A DNA stretch of 64,000 bases from Brassica napus (taxonomy: Eukaryota > Streptophyta > Magnoliopsida > Brassicales > Brassicaceae). The stretch spans positions 30,604,137 through 30,668,136 of the forward strand of contig NC_063450.1 in the NCBI RefSeq assembly GCF_020379485.1. Reading direction: 5' to 3'. Positions within the stretch are counted from its first letter, which is position 1, and every line of letters begins with the position of its first letter. Below the pieces are notes generated by a model. It did no database searches. It saw nothing but the letters and a program-made list of their open reading frames with translations, and was not told the origin of the DNA. The position numbers and the translations under genes are program-made. This document shows positions 47,108 to 57,400 of the stretch, in pieces.

Positions 47108-48333
47108 ACAGAAGAGCAAAAAACCGATCGGATTACGTCAAGAACCAACCACATCTACAAGGAAAAATTCTTACACCAAATCCATACTCAGCGTTGGCGG
47201 AATATCCACCACTATCTTATGCAAAAGCAGCCGCAGAAGGATCTACTTCAAAGGCGACTGTCTCAACTACCAAAGAACCCGAAACCTCAACCAAACCAAC
47301 TTACTACGTCAAACCTTAAAAACAACACCTAATGACTACTCAATTCACCAAACCCATAACCTTACCCCAACTAAAAACCTTCGTAAACAGGGCCTTCTAT
47401 CCAGACTGTCACTATCCAACCGACAACATAACCAAAAACCACACCTTCTACGAGTTTATCCTAGTCGACTCTAGATCAATTGAGGTAACCCATTACCCAG
47501 ATCCAAAAGACAAAAACAGTATTGCATACTCAACCTGCAAAATCCTAAACATATACCAATCCAAAGACCTTGGATTCATCCATCATCACTCAACCAAACC
47601 TTTTGTTACACCATGCTTTCATATTCAAGGATACACTTATACCGATTACCAAAAGGCCTTTTTCAGGGCATTCTAAATCAGACCTTATGACCACTCCTGG
47701 TTCTTTAGCTTCGACCAAAGCTGCTCAAAAGCAATACCCGGATGGTTTGCAGAATGGTGGTACTGGTTCGGGCCATCAGACGCAATTTACCCAACCAACC
47801 TACTCAAGACTTCCTTCGAATTCTACAAGAAACATATACCCGATCAACCTATAGGACCATTAAACAAGATCTATTTCCACATCGACATGGGCATTCCCTG
47901 GATCTGCTCCTAGCATTTTCAACTATCTCTGCATCTTCAAGACATGCCTTATTCTCTTCTCAGAGAGTTCAGGGTAAAATGGTGGGAAAAATATAATCTC
48001 GACCGATGTAGCTACTCCAACATCCAAAAATACTTCGACACAATAAAACAAGCTAAACACGCTGTACAAACAGTTTCGAAGTCAATTCCTCTGCTCTTAC
48101 CAAGTCAGCGACAACAACCTACTCCAAAACCATCACGTCCCGCTACTTCAACTGCATCTTCTTTAGAAATAAAAAAGTCCAAACAATCAAAAAAAGAAAA
48201 ACTCACTCAACTTATAGATCAACTAATGCATTCAAGTTCAGATGAAGAAGGAGAAGTTAACCACGATACACAAGATCCATTCGGAGGACCTCTAGCACAT
48301 GATCCCTTCGAAATTAATAAAAAAAAAAATTAA
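47104..48333 (+). pseudogene. Viral second ORF of unknown function
   Basis: It starts about where the first region ends (MNRRAKNRSDYVK at 47104, overlapping the stop by a few bases). Pieces are seen at 47104-47319, 47332-47676, about 47677-47910 and 47944-48333. Recognisable traits: YPPLSYAKAAAEG near the start, a Trp/Phe/Tyr-rich middle (WFAEWWYWFGP), a second Trp pair (FRVKWWEKYN) and a Lys/Ser/Asp-rich acidic tail (SSSDEEGEVNHD). It matches no enzyme I know. Separate downstream ORFs without known function occur in Florendovirus-type genomes. Breaks include a stop near 47319 and 47676 and a frame change near 47910. Confidence 0.65.
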
Positions 48334-48682
48334 TGATATGTCTATAGCTTAAAATTTTGTTCTAAAAATATCCTAGCAGACTCTGTAAATTATTTTATTT
48401 CCGACTTTGTATAATTTTGTATTAGGCACAAAATAATTATACAGAGTATATCTGTATAATCATCCAAGACATCACCATCAAAAGGGTCCCACACATCACC
48501 ATCAAAAGGGACCCACATCAAAACTAATCAAGTACGCTAGACAAGCATGAGACCCACATGAAGACTTTGAAGCTACGCGGCAAAAGTCTCCATCAGTCAC
48601 CCAAGACCTGACACATATTCAACCAAGTGTCGGCACAATCAGACGACGACACGTAGCAAGCAACCAGTATGCAAGCCTCACC

Positions 48683-48689
48683 TATAAAA
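48683..48689 (+). promoter_or_regulatory. TATA box of the viral genomic promoter
   Basis: TATAAAA lies 27 bases before the start of the terminal repeat at 48710, the right distance for the repeat to begin at the transcription start site. The upstream 350 bases (48334-48682) carry short direct repeats such as ACATCACCATCAAAAGGG (two copies, 48469-48510). Confidence 0.7.
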
Positions 48690-48709
48690 ACGAAGCCATC
48701 AGGAACAAC

Positions 48710-48948
48710 GAGGGCACGAGCATTTTTTACGAGATCTTTCTCACTCTAAAAACGCTCTCCTTTCTCTCTAGAAATCCCTAAAAGTTTAAGTTTTACTAAG
48801 CCCCACAACTCTGTAATCAAAGCTTGTAATATCAAGATCAATAAAGTAAGTTTTAATCACAATCTTGTTATCATAAGCCATCATAAGCTTGTTATTAATT
48901 CAAATATTAAATAAAATCAAAACAATTATAAAAAATTAAAACTGGTAT
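48710..48948 (+). repeat. Viral terminal repeat, right copy
   Basis: A 239-bp repeat of 41221-41456, ending within the primer-binding site (TGGTAT). AATAAA at 48840-48845 is the probable polyadenylation signal. The last TAT also starts the right host repeat, so three bases of microhomology lie at the junction. Confidence 0.88.
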
Positions 48949-49455
48949 AAGAAGTGTGTATTTTTTCCTTAAATAAAAGTTACGGAATTACCTAATATGA
49001 TTTACATATATATGGCAATTAATGATTATGAATAATAAAGATTTGATAACAATTTTTGCATCCTTCTTCATTTTTGTTTAATTTAATATTATTAAAAAAA
49101 TAAACAATCACATTAACCTTATATGTTATAATTTTTTTTTAAAACGACTTTAAAATACAAAAATGAAGACACCTTATATGTTATATTTTTTTTATATGTT
49201 ATATTTTTTCTTATATGTTATATTTTAAATTTTTAAACGACTTTAAATTACAAAAATGTAAATTTTCCTTAAGTATACGACTAAAAACATTAAAATGACA
49301 TGTATCAATTCGATGGTTGATTTGAAAGCTTTCAAAACCATATCGAAGATAAAAGTCAAAATAATTCAACTGTGGAAACAATACTGTTCACTTTTTTCAA
49401 GAATGTGTTCGATGGAAAAAATAAAGTTTTTATGTCATAATTTGTTTAATGTCCA
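48946..49455 (+). repeat. Right copy of the ~0.5 kb direct repeat flanking the virus
   Basis: It matches 40623-41217 and then continues into the Helitron 3' part (ATCCGATCAACAC...). It is shorter through loss of TTATATGTTAT-type units. Confidence 0.88.
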
Positions 49456-49660
49456 ATCCGATCAACACATGATATATTAATTATAGTTTTGTTCCATAAT
49501 TTTTAATAAAAATTGATCCAATCCATTAGAAAGAAATTATATAATAACAATAAAAAATATTGTATATGTATAAATAAAATGATCAAATATATAAAAGAAA
49601 TTATCGATAATATATACAAATAAACTCACCAAGCGCAAGACGCAGGTCTTATCATCCTAG

Positions 49661-49806
49661 TAACATAATTAAAATTGAGAGATGTTGCTATGCATCGCAT
49701 ATGTTACATATGTTTCGTGTGATTAAGTATATATTATTTCAGTCTGCATGATGGACCATCTAACTATACGCGTCTATGATTAATTACTGCTTACATATTT
49801 GTTACT
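49661..49806. repeat. 146-bp direct repeat, right copy (flanks Helitron)
   Basis: It matches 40261-40406 and starts directly after the Helitron CTAG end. Confidence 0.85.
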
Positions 49807-49918
49807 GATTATAGGTCGGCTATAGTGTTTTTTTTTGTAGACAACTCTACGCTATGTAGACACTGAATGCATCATGATGCCATATAATAATTAATAGCTG
49901 ATGTATATATGTAAATTC

Positions 49919-50181
49919 AGTACCGGTCCTGAAAATATGAAGGCTAGAAGCAAATTGAAAATTAAGGCCTGTTTATTATATATAGGTTATGTAAGAAAAA
50001 AAAAACTTTTAATGCAAATATTAAAAAGAGAAATTGAACCCCTTACCTGGTTATCAGAAACCAACTCTACAAACCAGTAGGCTACTACTTGACACTTTAG
50101 GAATTAGTGGCCGGTTAAATAATTAAATAAAACAAAGCCGGAAGCCTAAGCTTCCAATGCTTCCCCTCAAGGCCGGTACTA
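49919..50181. mobile_element. Small TIR element, 263 bp
   Basis: Ends AGTACCGGTCCTGA (49919) and TCAAGGCCGGTACT (50181) are inverted repeats. TATATATGTAA occurs near both outer flanks but does not abut the left end, so the target duplication is unclear. No coding capacity. It resembles non-autonomous hAT-type debris with CCGG-rich tips. Confidence 0.5.
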
Positions 50182-51776
50182 TATATGTAATGAATGGCGA
50201 CGTAGAGCGGGGACGGATTTCATCGCGTATTTAAAATAACGCTTTTGCTTCACCATTCAACATAATACTAACAACATGTGCGTTATTTTGACCAATTACA
50301 CAGTTAATAAAAACAAAAAGAAACGTTTTTTGTTTGTTCGTCAATTTCCAATACCGCACTTGTTCTAGTGTACGCTTCAGTTATGGTGCGTTATTTAACT
50401 AGGAAGTGCGTTTTTCCTTGTTTATCTTTTATGTTACAATTATTTTAAATAACTAAACAAATTTAATAGTTACAGAATCTAATTACTATACTATTTTCCA
50501 TAACTTACAAAATAATAAGTAATATTTAATAATATAGATTTACAAAATATTAAAATTATAGTTTATGTTTATATATTAATTTAATTATAGTCCATATCCC
50601 ATATATATATATATATTTATGTTTGAAATATTAATTTTAACCAGTGTTTTTAAAATAGACAGAATCAATCGGTCAAACTGTAACTGTAACCCAAAATATA
50701 ATTTATATATCTAAAAATATTAGTTAAAAAAATAATAACAAAGATTGTTAAAAAAAAAATTTCAACAAAATCATAAAATAAAATATAGAAATTAGAACAT
50801 AAAAAATCATAGTCTTAGATAACCATGCTTTCAGTCAGGTATGAATCGGTTCTTATAGGGCCGGGTCTTTTCGGATCGGTTATTTTTGGATTCGGGTCTA
50901 TTCGATCGGTGTTTTTGGTTCCAGTTCTTTCAGATAGAAGAATTTTAGATCCAATAAAATTTTTGGTTCGGTTTCGGTCAAATATTTTTGAGTTATTTTA
51001 AAATATATTTATTATGTTAATATATTATTTATATTATTTAATTATAATCTATATTCTATAGCATTATTATTTTATTAGTTAAATTATTTTTCATTACCGC
51101 AAATATATTGTCACCAATCAAACTATATTTCACACCGCTTTTTACTTAAAGCCGCAGTTACACCGTCCCGAACTTTAATTCCGCACGAATCGCAGTTGTA
51201 CTATACCGCACTTCAATTCCGTATGCTTCTTTTACCAAATCCGCCGTCACCTTTCCGACCCATAGTTTGAATTTATAAGGAACAAAAAAACACTTCTCTG
51301 CGTAACTGGACTATTTACTATTAGCGAGAATGTCACATCTCTTTTGTTGTAGAGATGAAATGTGCAAGAACGTTACATTTTCTCCCATCTGCTGCAAAGA
51401 AAAATATAATATACTAACCGTTCTATATCACGCTCGAGCACTTGAGCAAGTTACTATAAAGAAATACATTTTTTAGTAGATTAAAATTTTATAGGCCGGT
51501 GGTTGTTCGTATATTAAAATTTTAACTCCTCGTACTAGAGATCCATAAAACCGTTCAGCTTATAACGATATCTTTGTATCCAGATCTCGAACTGATTATA
51601 TCAAACTATCTTGTTATCTTCTTAATTACAATCTAGAAAATTACGGTTACAAGATACTGGTTGCCTTGTTAGTTGTTACATTATTAAAATTCTAGTAAAT
51701 TGTAAGCTACATTTTTGGACTTAAATTACAAGTTGATTCTCATTACTTTTGTCAGTCATCATGTGTGAAGTCATAT
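50182..51776. other. Intergenic DNA with degenerate CGGTT-rich repeat
   Basis: No gene seen. A low-complexity patch of TTCGGTT/GATCGG units lies at about 50840-50985. CCGCA-containing short repeats recur at 51100-51250. Probably repeat debris. Confidence 0.45.
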
Positions 51777-51790
51777 GTTATGTAACACAA

Positions 51791-52326
51791 TTCTTTTTGC
51801 TTGAATAATTAAGACCAATTCCTGTGAGACACTAAAATATCATATTTGGTGCAATTTCATTTATAATAAGACACAAAAATGATATAATTCCAGAAAATTT
51901 GGTGTAATATAAATAAAGTCACAGAAAAGTTAGTGTAACATTTTTATCACACCAAATATTAAATACATATTTTATTATATTTATCTAATAGTATAGTTCA
52001 ATTATATCATTAACTAGTTCAAATTTGTAATTAAACATAAATATATTGCATTATTTGTATTTTTTATATAATATTGTTAAGAAATAGAAATGTAAATAAA
52101 TATTATGAAAATAATAATACCTTAGTGTGATAAAATAATCATTTATCAATAAAAATAATAAAAATATACATTATTAAAATTGAAAACATCAAATAATATA
52201 TAATATTACTTTTGGTGTAAAATTTAATATTTTGGTTGGAGATAACAAAACGAAAAATGACACCAAAACACTAAATTTGATATAATTTCAACATCAAATT
52301 TGATGTTGCGATTGGAGATGCCTTTA
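51791..52326. repeat. Repeat-like unit between 14-bp direct repeats
   Basis: GTTATGTAACACAA occurs at 51777-51790 and 52327-52340. Between them, TTTGGTGT and ACACCAAA motifs recur and the two ends are weakly inverted (CCAATTCCTG / GATTGGAGATGC). It is non-coding and probably a non-autonomous element. Confidence 0.5.
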
Positions 52327-52340
52327 GTTATGTAACACAA

Positions 52341-53400
52341 CAGATAATCGATCAAACACTAAAAAGATCAAACACTAAAAAAAAATGGTTAAAAATGACA
52401 ATTTCCAACTTGTTTTGTCGACAAAATGAAGTTTATTAAGAAATCATTTTGCTGCTACAAAAGTTCAATATGATATAGTGTATAAGTGCATATATAAATT
52501 CCCTACAGTATTAACAACAATATTGGTGTTAATAGTAAAATAGCTTACATAATTTTGCGCAGCTCGGTTTAAAAAATGGATGGACATTTGATATTGGTTT
52601 TATGGTTTATGTAAAATAAAGAACATAAAAGAAGGAAACAATAAAGGAGGAAAACAGAAGGAGAGAGGGTGTAGAGTCATGAAATGGGGTCAGCAGAAAG
52701 AAAAGAGAAGAGACTGCAAGTTCGAATTATTCCTTCTTCCGTGTGTGTTATCATTTGCTTTTATTATTTTCAAAATGTAGACATTAAATCTTTTATCTCC
52801 CTATCTACATATAAATTATTATACATCTTTATGTACATTGCGTTAGTGGTGGTACTACCGGACCACAAAGAAAGAAAGTGGCCATGAAAGCTTAAGCAGA
52901 GCTGCAATAAGCTGACACATATGAAATCTGTCTAAACATATCCAAGAAAATATAATTCAATAAATATGTACAAATGGTCACAAAATAGTAAAAGGATGTA
53001 ATCATGTAAAGTGGGCATGCTCAAGTCGTTTTCTCTATTAACTAAAACCCAATTTTGAAGGTTTTAATAAACACTGTGGGAATCACATTGGATAATAGTA
53101 TAATACAAAAAGTGTGTAATTTGTACTTAAACGAAAATAACTAAATGCTGCGGCCAAAATTAAATACATTTGTGCTAAGTAAAAAGAAGAAATTTGTACT
53201 TAAACGAAAATAATTAGGAAAAGTGTATAAACATAGAAATACACTTTTTTTCTTAAAAAGATTAATTATTAAGAAAGTGAAACGAAAAGGAAACAAAAAA
53301 GAAAGTGAAGAGTGAAGAAAGACTGATGAGAGAGTGGCTGGAAGAGAGAAAGCTTTACACGTGATTTTAAAGACACCAAAGCCCCAAAAGCAAACCTCTT
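52341..53400 (+). promoter_or_regulatory. Upstream/promoter region of AGO10
   Basis: No gene seen. A G-box CACGTG lies at 53358-53363 and a short duplication (TTTGTACTTAAACGAAAATAA) at about 53119 and 53192. The transcription start is not certain. The pyrimidine-rich leader begins around 53400. Confidence 0.45.
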
Positions 53401-53631
53401 TTGCATGCGTCTTTAAAGAAGAGCAAAAATAATAAAAAGAGCTTCTTTTTCAATTTCTACATCACAATCTCATCCTTTTATCTTCCTCCTCTCCTCCTTC
53501 ATCGACATCATCATTCATTACACACTCCTTCTCCTTCGCCTTCTTCTCAGAATTTTTTCTACACATTGATAGGAAAGCTATAATCTTTTGCGTCACTCAA
53601 TCTTCTGAAGCAGCAATATTTTCATTGGTTG

Positions 53632-54418
53632 GTGAGTGTTTCTCTGTTTTATATGTTTATTTTACTGTTTTTGCTTTTCATTAATATTAGCGGACGGGTC
53701 ATTTTCTCTCCGTAGCAATTAATTCAAAGTTATGTTTTTGTTTATAAAAAAATAAAAATTCTCTTGGGGGAGATATTGATATTTCCACTGCTCTTTTCGA
53801 TGTTTATTCCTTCCCTTTGTTCACTTGCTCTCTCTCTCTCTCTACAATTCACAGCAACAACAAAAATAAAAAAGCTACGATTTTTGTTTCCCTCTTGGCT
53901 TTGTAGTTATCTGTTTGGGGTCGTCCATATTTTGCTCCGGGATCTCATTTTCCGGTTTCGAATAGAGACAAAAGCTTAAAGCTTCAAGCTTCCTCCGGTT
54001 TTGTCTTCTGGGTACTCCCAATCTTCTCTTTAAAGCTTCAATCTTTTGTCTTAATGGAACAGCAATAAAAAAATCTTATGGGTTTTTGTTTCTTGGTCTC
54101 TTCACTGGTTTCTTGTCTCTCTCTTGAGAGAAGAACTATAGGCCCTGTGTCTGTGTATGTGCAGGTTATATTTTTTTTACCTCTCTGTTTTCTTCTTCTT
54201 TCAAACTTTGTAATAATAGCATCAAACATGTAAACTGTGACTAGAAGTTAATTTTTTTTTTTTAATTTTCTTACTGTTAATTTTTTTTTTCAAAGTTTTG
54301 ATTGTAAAATTTAACCTATAAAACACCATCATGGTTTCTGGATTTTCTGTATTTAATGCAATCTGACAAATGGGTTTTCGATTTAAATTTGTTTTCTTTC
54401 TTACTCATGATTTTGCAG
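53632..54418 (+). other. AGO10 5' UTR intron
   Basis: A probable donor GTGAGTG at 53632 and acceptor TTTTGCAG ending at 54418 remove a T-rich 787-bp intron just upstream of the ATG at 54494. From memory the Arabidopsis gene also has a 5' UTR intron. Confidence 0.6.
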
Positions 54419-54493
54419 GTTGGATAAAGACAAGAAGAGATCAGTTTTTTGTTTCATTCATTCCTTTTGTAGTGGAACCCGGAAGAGAGAAGA

Positions 54494-57400
54494 ATGCCGA
54501 TTAGGCCAATGAAAGAAACCTCCGAGACTCACTTACTCATCAAACCCAAGCATCTCCCCAAAGCCGTGCAAAACGGTAAATCCCCTCCTACTCCGGCGAC
54601 GACGACGGCGGCAGCTCAGAGCCAAGCTTCTTCACCTTCTCCGCCGTCCAAGAACCGTAGCCGGAGGAGAAACCGCGGTGGTCGAAAATCAGACCAAGGA
54701 GATGTCTGTATGAGACCTAGCTCCCGTCCTCGTAAACCGCCGCCTCAGAACGCTCCCGTCGCCGCCGTCTCGGGCACAGAGATAGTCGCCGTGAACCATC
54801 AGATGCAAATGGGTGTTCGTGGGTCGAGTAAAAACTCCAACTTTGCGCCGAGACCTGGGTTCGGACAGCTTGGAACTAAATGCATCGTCAAAGCTAACCA
54901 TTTCCTCGCTGACTTACCGACCAAAGATCTGAATCACTACGATGTAAGTTTTCGTGTTTGTCCTTTTAATGTTCTGTAATGAAAAGATTAAAAAAAAAAA
55001 AAGCTTAAAACTTTAGATATTGTTCATATTGTTTATGTGTCCATTTGACTGACATTGGTTTAACCTTTGCAGGTAACAATAACTCCTGAAGTGTCATCAA
55101 AAAGTGTCAACAGAGCTATCATTGCTGAGTTAGTGAGACTATACAAAGAGTCTGATCTCGGGTCGAGACTTCCTGCTTACGACGGCCGGAAAAGTCTTTA
55201 CACCGCCGGAGAGCTTCCTTTCACTTGGAAAGAGTTCACTGTTAAGATCTTCGATGAAGACGATGGTATCATCAATGGCCCTAGGTAAGTATCCTTGATT
55301 GATATTTGTTTTTTTTTTGTGTATTTTATTTGAATATTTTTGACATGTTTTGGTAGGAGGGAGAGATCGTATAAGGTGGCTATCAAGTTTGCTGCACGGG
55401 CCAATATGCATCACTTAGGCGAGTTCCTAGCTGGTAAACGCGCGGATGGACCGCAAGAGGCGTTGCAGATTCTCGACATTGTACTCAGGGAGCTGTCTGT
55501 TAAGAGGTTCTGTCCTGTGGGAAGATCGTTTTTTTCGCCTGATATTAGAACACCGCAGCGACTTGGTGAAGGGTTACAGTCATGGTGTGGGTTTTACCAG
55601 AGCATTAGACCTACACAAATGGGTTTATCTCTTAACATCGGTAAATAAAGTTTAACTTTAAAGAGCTTTGTTACTGTGTTATGCTTATGTACAGTCACCT
55701 TTAATGTTCTCTCCTTTTACTTTATAGACATGGCTTCAGCTGCGTTTATCGAGCCTCTTCCTGTGATTGAGTTTGTAGCACAGCTTCTTGGGAAAGATGT
55801 CTTGTCAAAGCCATTGTCTGACTCTGATCGTATTAAGGTACAATGCTCTTCAACATCACATAGTATTAAGTCCTTGAATGTTCTCTCAATATTTGGTGAT
55901 TGTAACAGATCAAGAAGGGTCTCAGGGGAGTGAAAGTAGAGGTCACTCATAGAGCAAACGTGAGAAGGAAATACCGTGTTGCCGGTTTAACAGCTCAACC
56001 AACAAGGGAGCTTATGTTTCCTGTTGATGAGAACGCTACGATGAAGTCGGTTATTGAGTATTTCCAAGAGATGTATGGGTTCACGATCCAGCACACGCAT
56101 TTGCCGTGTCTTCAAGTTGGAAACCAGAAGAAGGCGAGCTATTTGCCAATGGAGGCATGCAAAATAGTGGAGGGACAACGGTACACAAAAAGGTTGAACG
56201 AGAAGCAGATTACTGCTCTTTTAAAAGTTACATGCCAGAGGCCAAGGGACAGAGAAAACGACATTTTGAAGGTTATCTTTCATCTTTTTTTTTTCAGTGG
56301 TTCCTTTGTGAGTTAGGGTTAATCTTTGGTTTTGGATAATGTATTGAAGACTGTGCAACACAACGCGTATGATCAAGATCCATATGCTAAGGAGTTTGGT
56401 GTGAATATAAGCGAAAAGCTAGCTTCTGTTGAAGCTAGGATCCTTCCAGCTCCTTGGGTAAAATAACAACACTACTAACAAATATATGAATTGTTCTCAA
56501 ACTATGATACTGTTATGCTAATTAGTTTCTCTTCCCTTGCTACTACAGCTTAAGTATCATGAGAATGGGAAAGAAAAGGATTGCCTTCCGCAAGTGGGTC
56601 AATGGAATATGATGAATAAGAAGATGATCAATGGGATGACGGTGAGCAGATGGGCCTGTGTTAACTTCTCACGCAGTGTTCAAGAAAATGTTGCTCGTGG
56701 ATTTTGTAATGAACTTGGTCAGATGTGTGAAGTTTCTGGCATGGTAATATACTCTTTCTTTGCTGCTTTTAAACTGGGAAGTGTTTCTTATCATAAAGTT
56801 TCTCTTCGTTTGTTACTGTAGGAGTTTAATCCGGAACCTGTGATACCGATATACAGTGCGAGGCCTGATCAAGTTGAGAAAGCTCTAAAGCATGTTTATC
56901 ACACTGCTATGAACAAAACCAAAGGCAAAGAGTTAGAGCTTCTCTTGGCCATTTTACCTGATAACAACGGTTCACTCTACGGTATTAGCATCATATCTCT
57001 ACATCCATAAAGTTAACTCTTTTTGTCTTTTTGTGTATGATTATAATAAAAACGAAATGCTTTTTGGTAATCTCAGGGGATCTTAAGAGAATCTGTGAAA
57101 CCGAGCTTGGTTTGATATCTCAGTGTTGTCTCACAAAACATGTGTTCAAGATTAGCAAACAGTATCTGGCTAATGTATCCCTTAAAATCAATGTCAAGGT
57201 GAATACTTATTACCTCTAAATTGAAAAATGTTCATTTGTTTTAGCATTATGAATCTCAAATCTGTTCTTTCTTATCTTGTTTTCAGATGGGAGGAAGGAA
57301 CACAGTTCTGTTAGATGCCATAAGCTGTAGGATTCCATTGGTTAGCGATATACCAACAATTATATTCGGCGCAGACGTGACTCACCCGGAGAACGGGGAA

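Larger units (their letters stand above)
41221..48948 (+). mobile_element. Endogenous pararetrovirus (Caulimoviridae-like), complete but mutated
   Basis: A full genome-length unit of 7.7 kb with, in order, leader and tRNA-Met-like primer site (41451, TGGTATCA), a movement protein region, a coat/zinc-knuckle region, an aspartic protease, RT and RNase H, a separate downstream ORF, and a promoter region. The 30K-type movement protein and the gene order set it apart from ordinary Ty3 elements. No integrase motif is seen. Two reading regions with a unique second ORF in about 7.5 kb resemble Florendovirus as I remember it, and Petuvirus is the next option. Many stops and frame changes across the first region make it non-infectious as it stands. 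The genome is terminally repeated (see the repeat entries). Confidence 0.85.
40410..49660 (+). mobile_element. Non-autonomous Helitron hosting an endogenous pararetrovirus
   Basis: The left end begins TC (TCCCCTATATATTAATTG) after an A, and the right end is CTAG followed by T, with a small hairpin AAGAC-GCAG-GTCTT at 49637-49650 seven bases before it. These are Helitron hallmarks (5' TC, 3' hairpin plus CTRR, insertion between A and T). The AAGCGCAAGACGCAGGTCTT end resembles Brassicaceae ATREP-like Helitrons as I remember them. No Rep/helicase gene is present, so it is non-autonomous. Its interior is split by the virus and its flanking duplication; without these it would be about 1.0 kb. Confidence 0.72.

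Noticed and set aside
41221..48948. Interpretation as a Ty3/Gypsy retrotransposon
   Set aside because: No integrase between RNase H and the right end, a 30K-type movement protein is present, and the left repeat lacks a promoter.
52684..52887. 67-codon frame with hydrophobic C-terminal half upstream of AGO10
   Set aside because: No recognisable family, and the hydrophobicity comes from T-rich DNA. Probably chance.
53401..53583. 60-codon frame in the AGO10 leader
   Set aside because: It opens with TTG, not ATG, and is a pyrimidine-rich 5' UTR translation.
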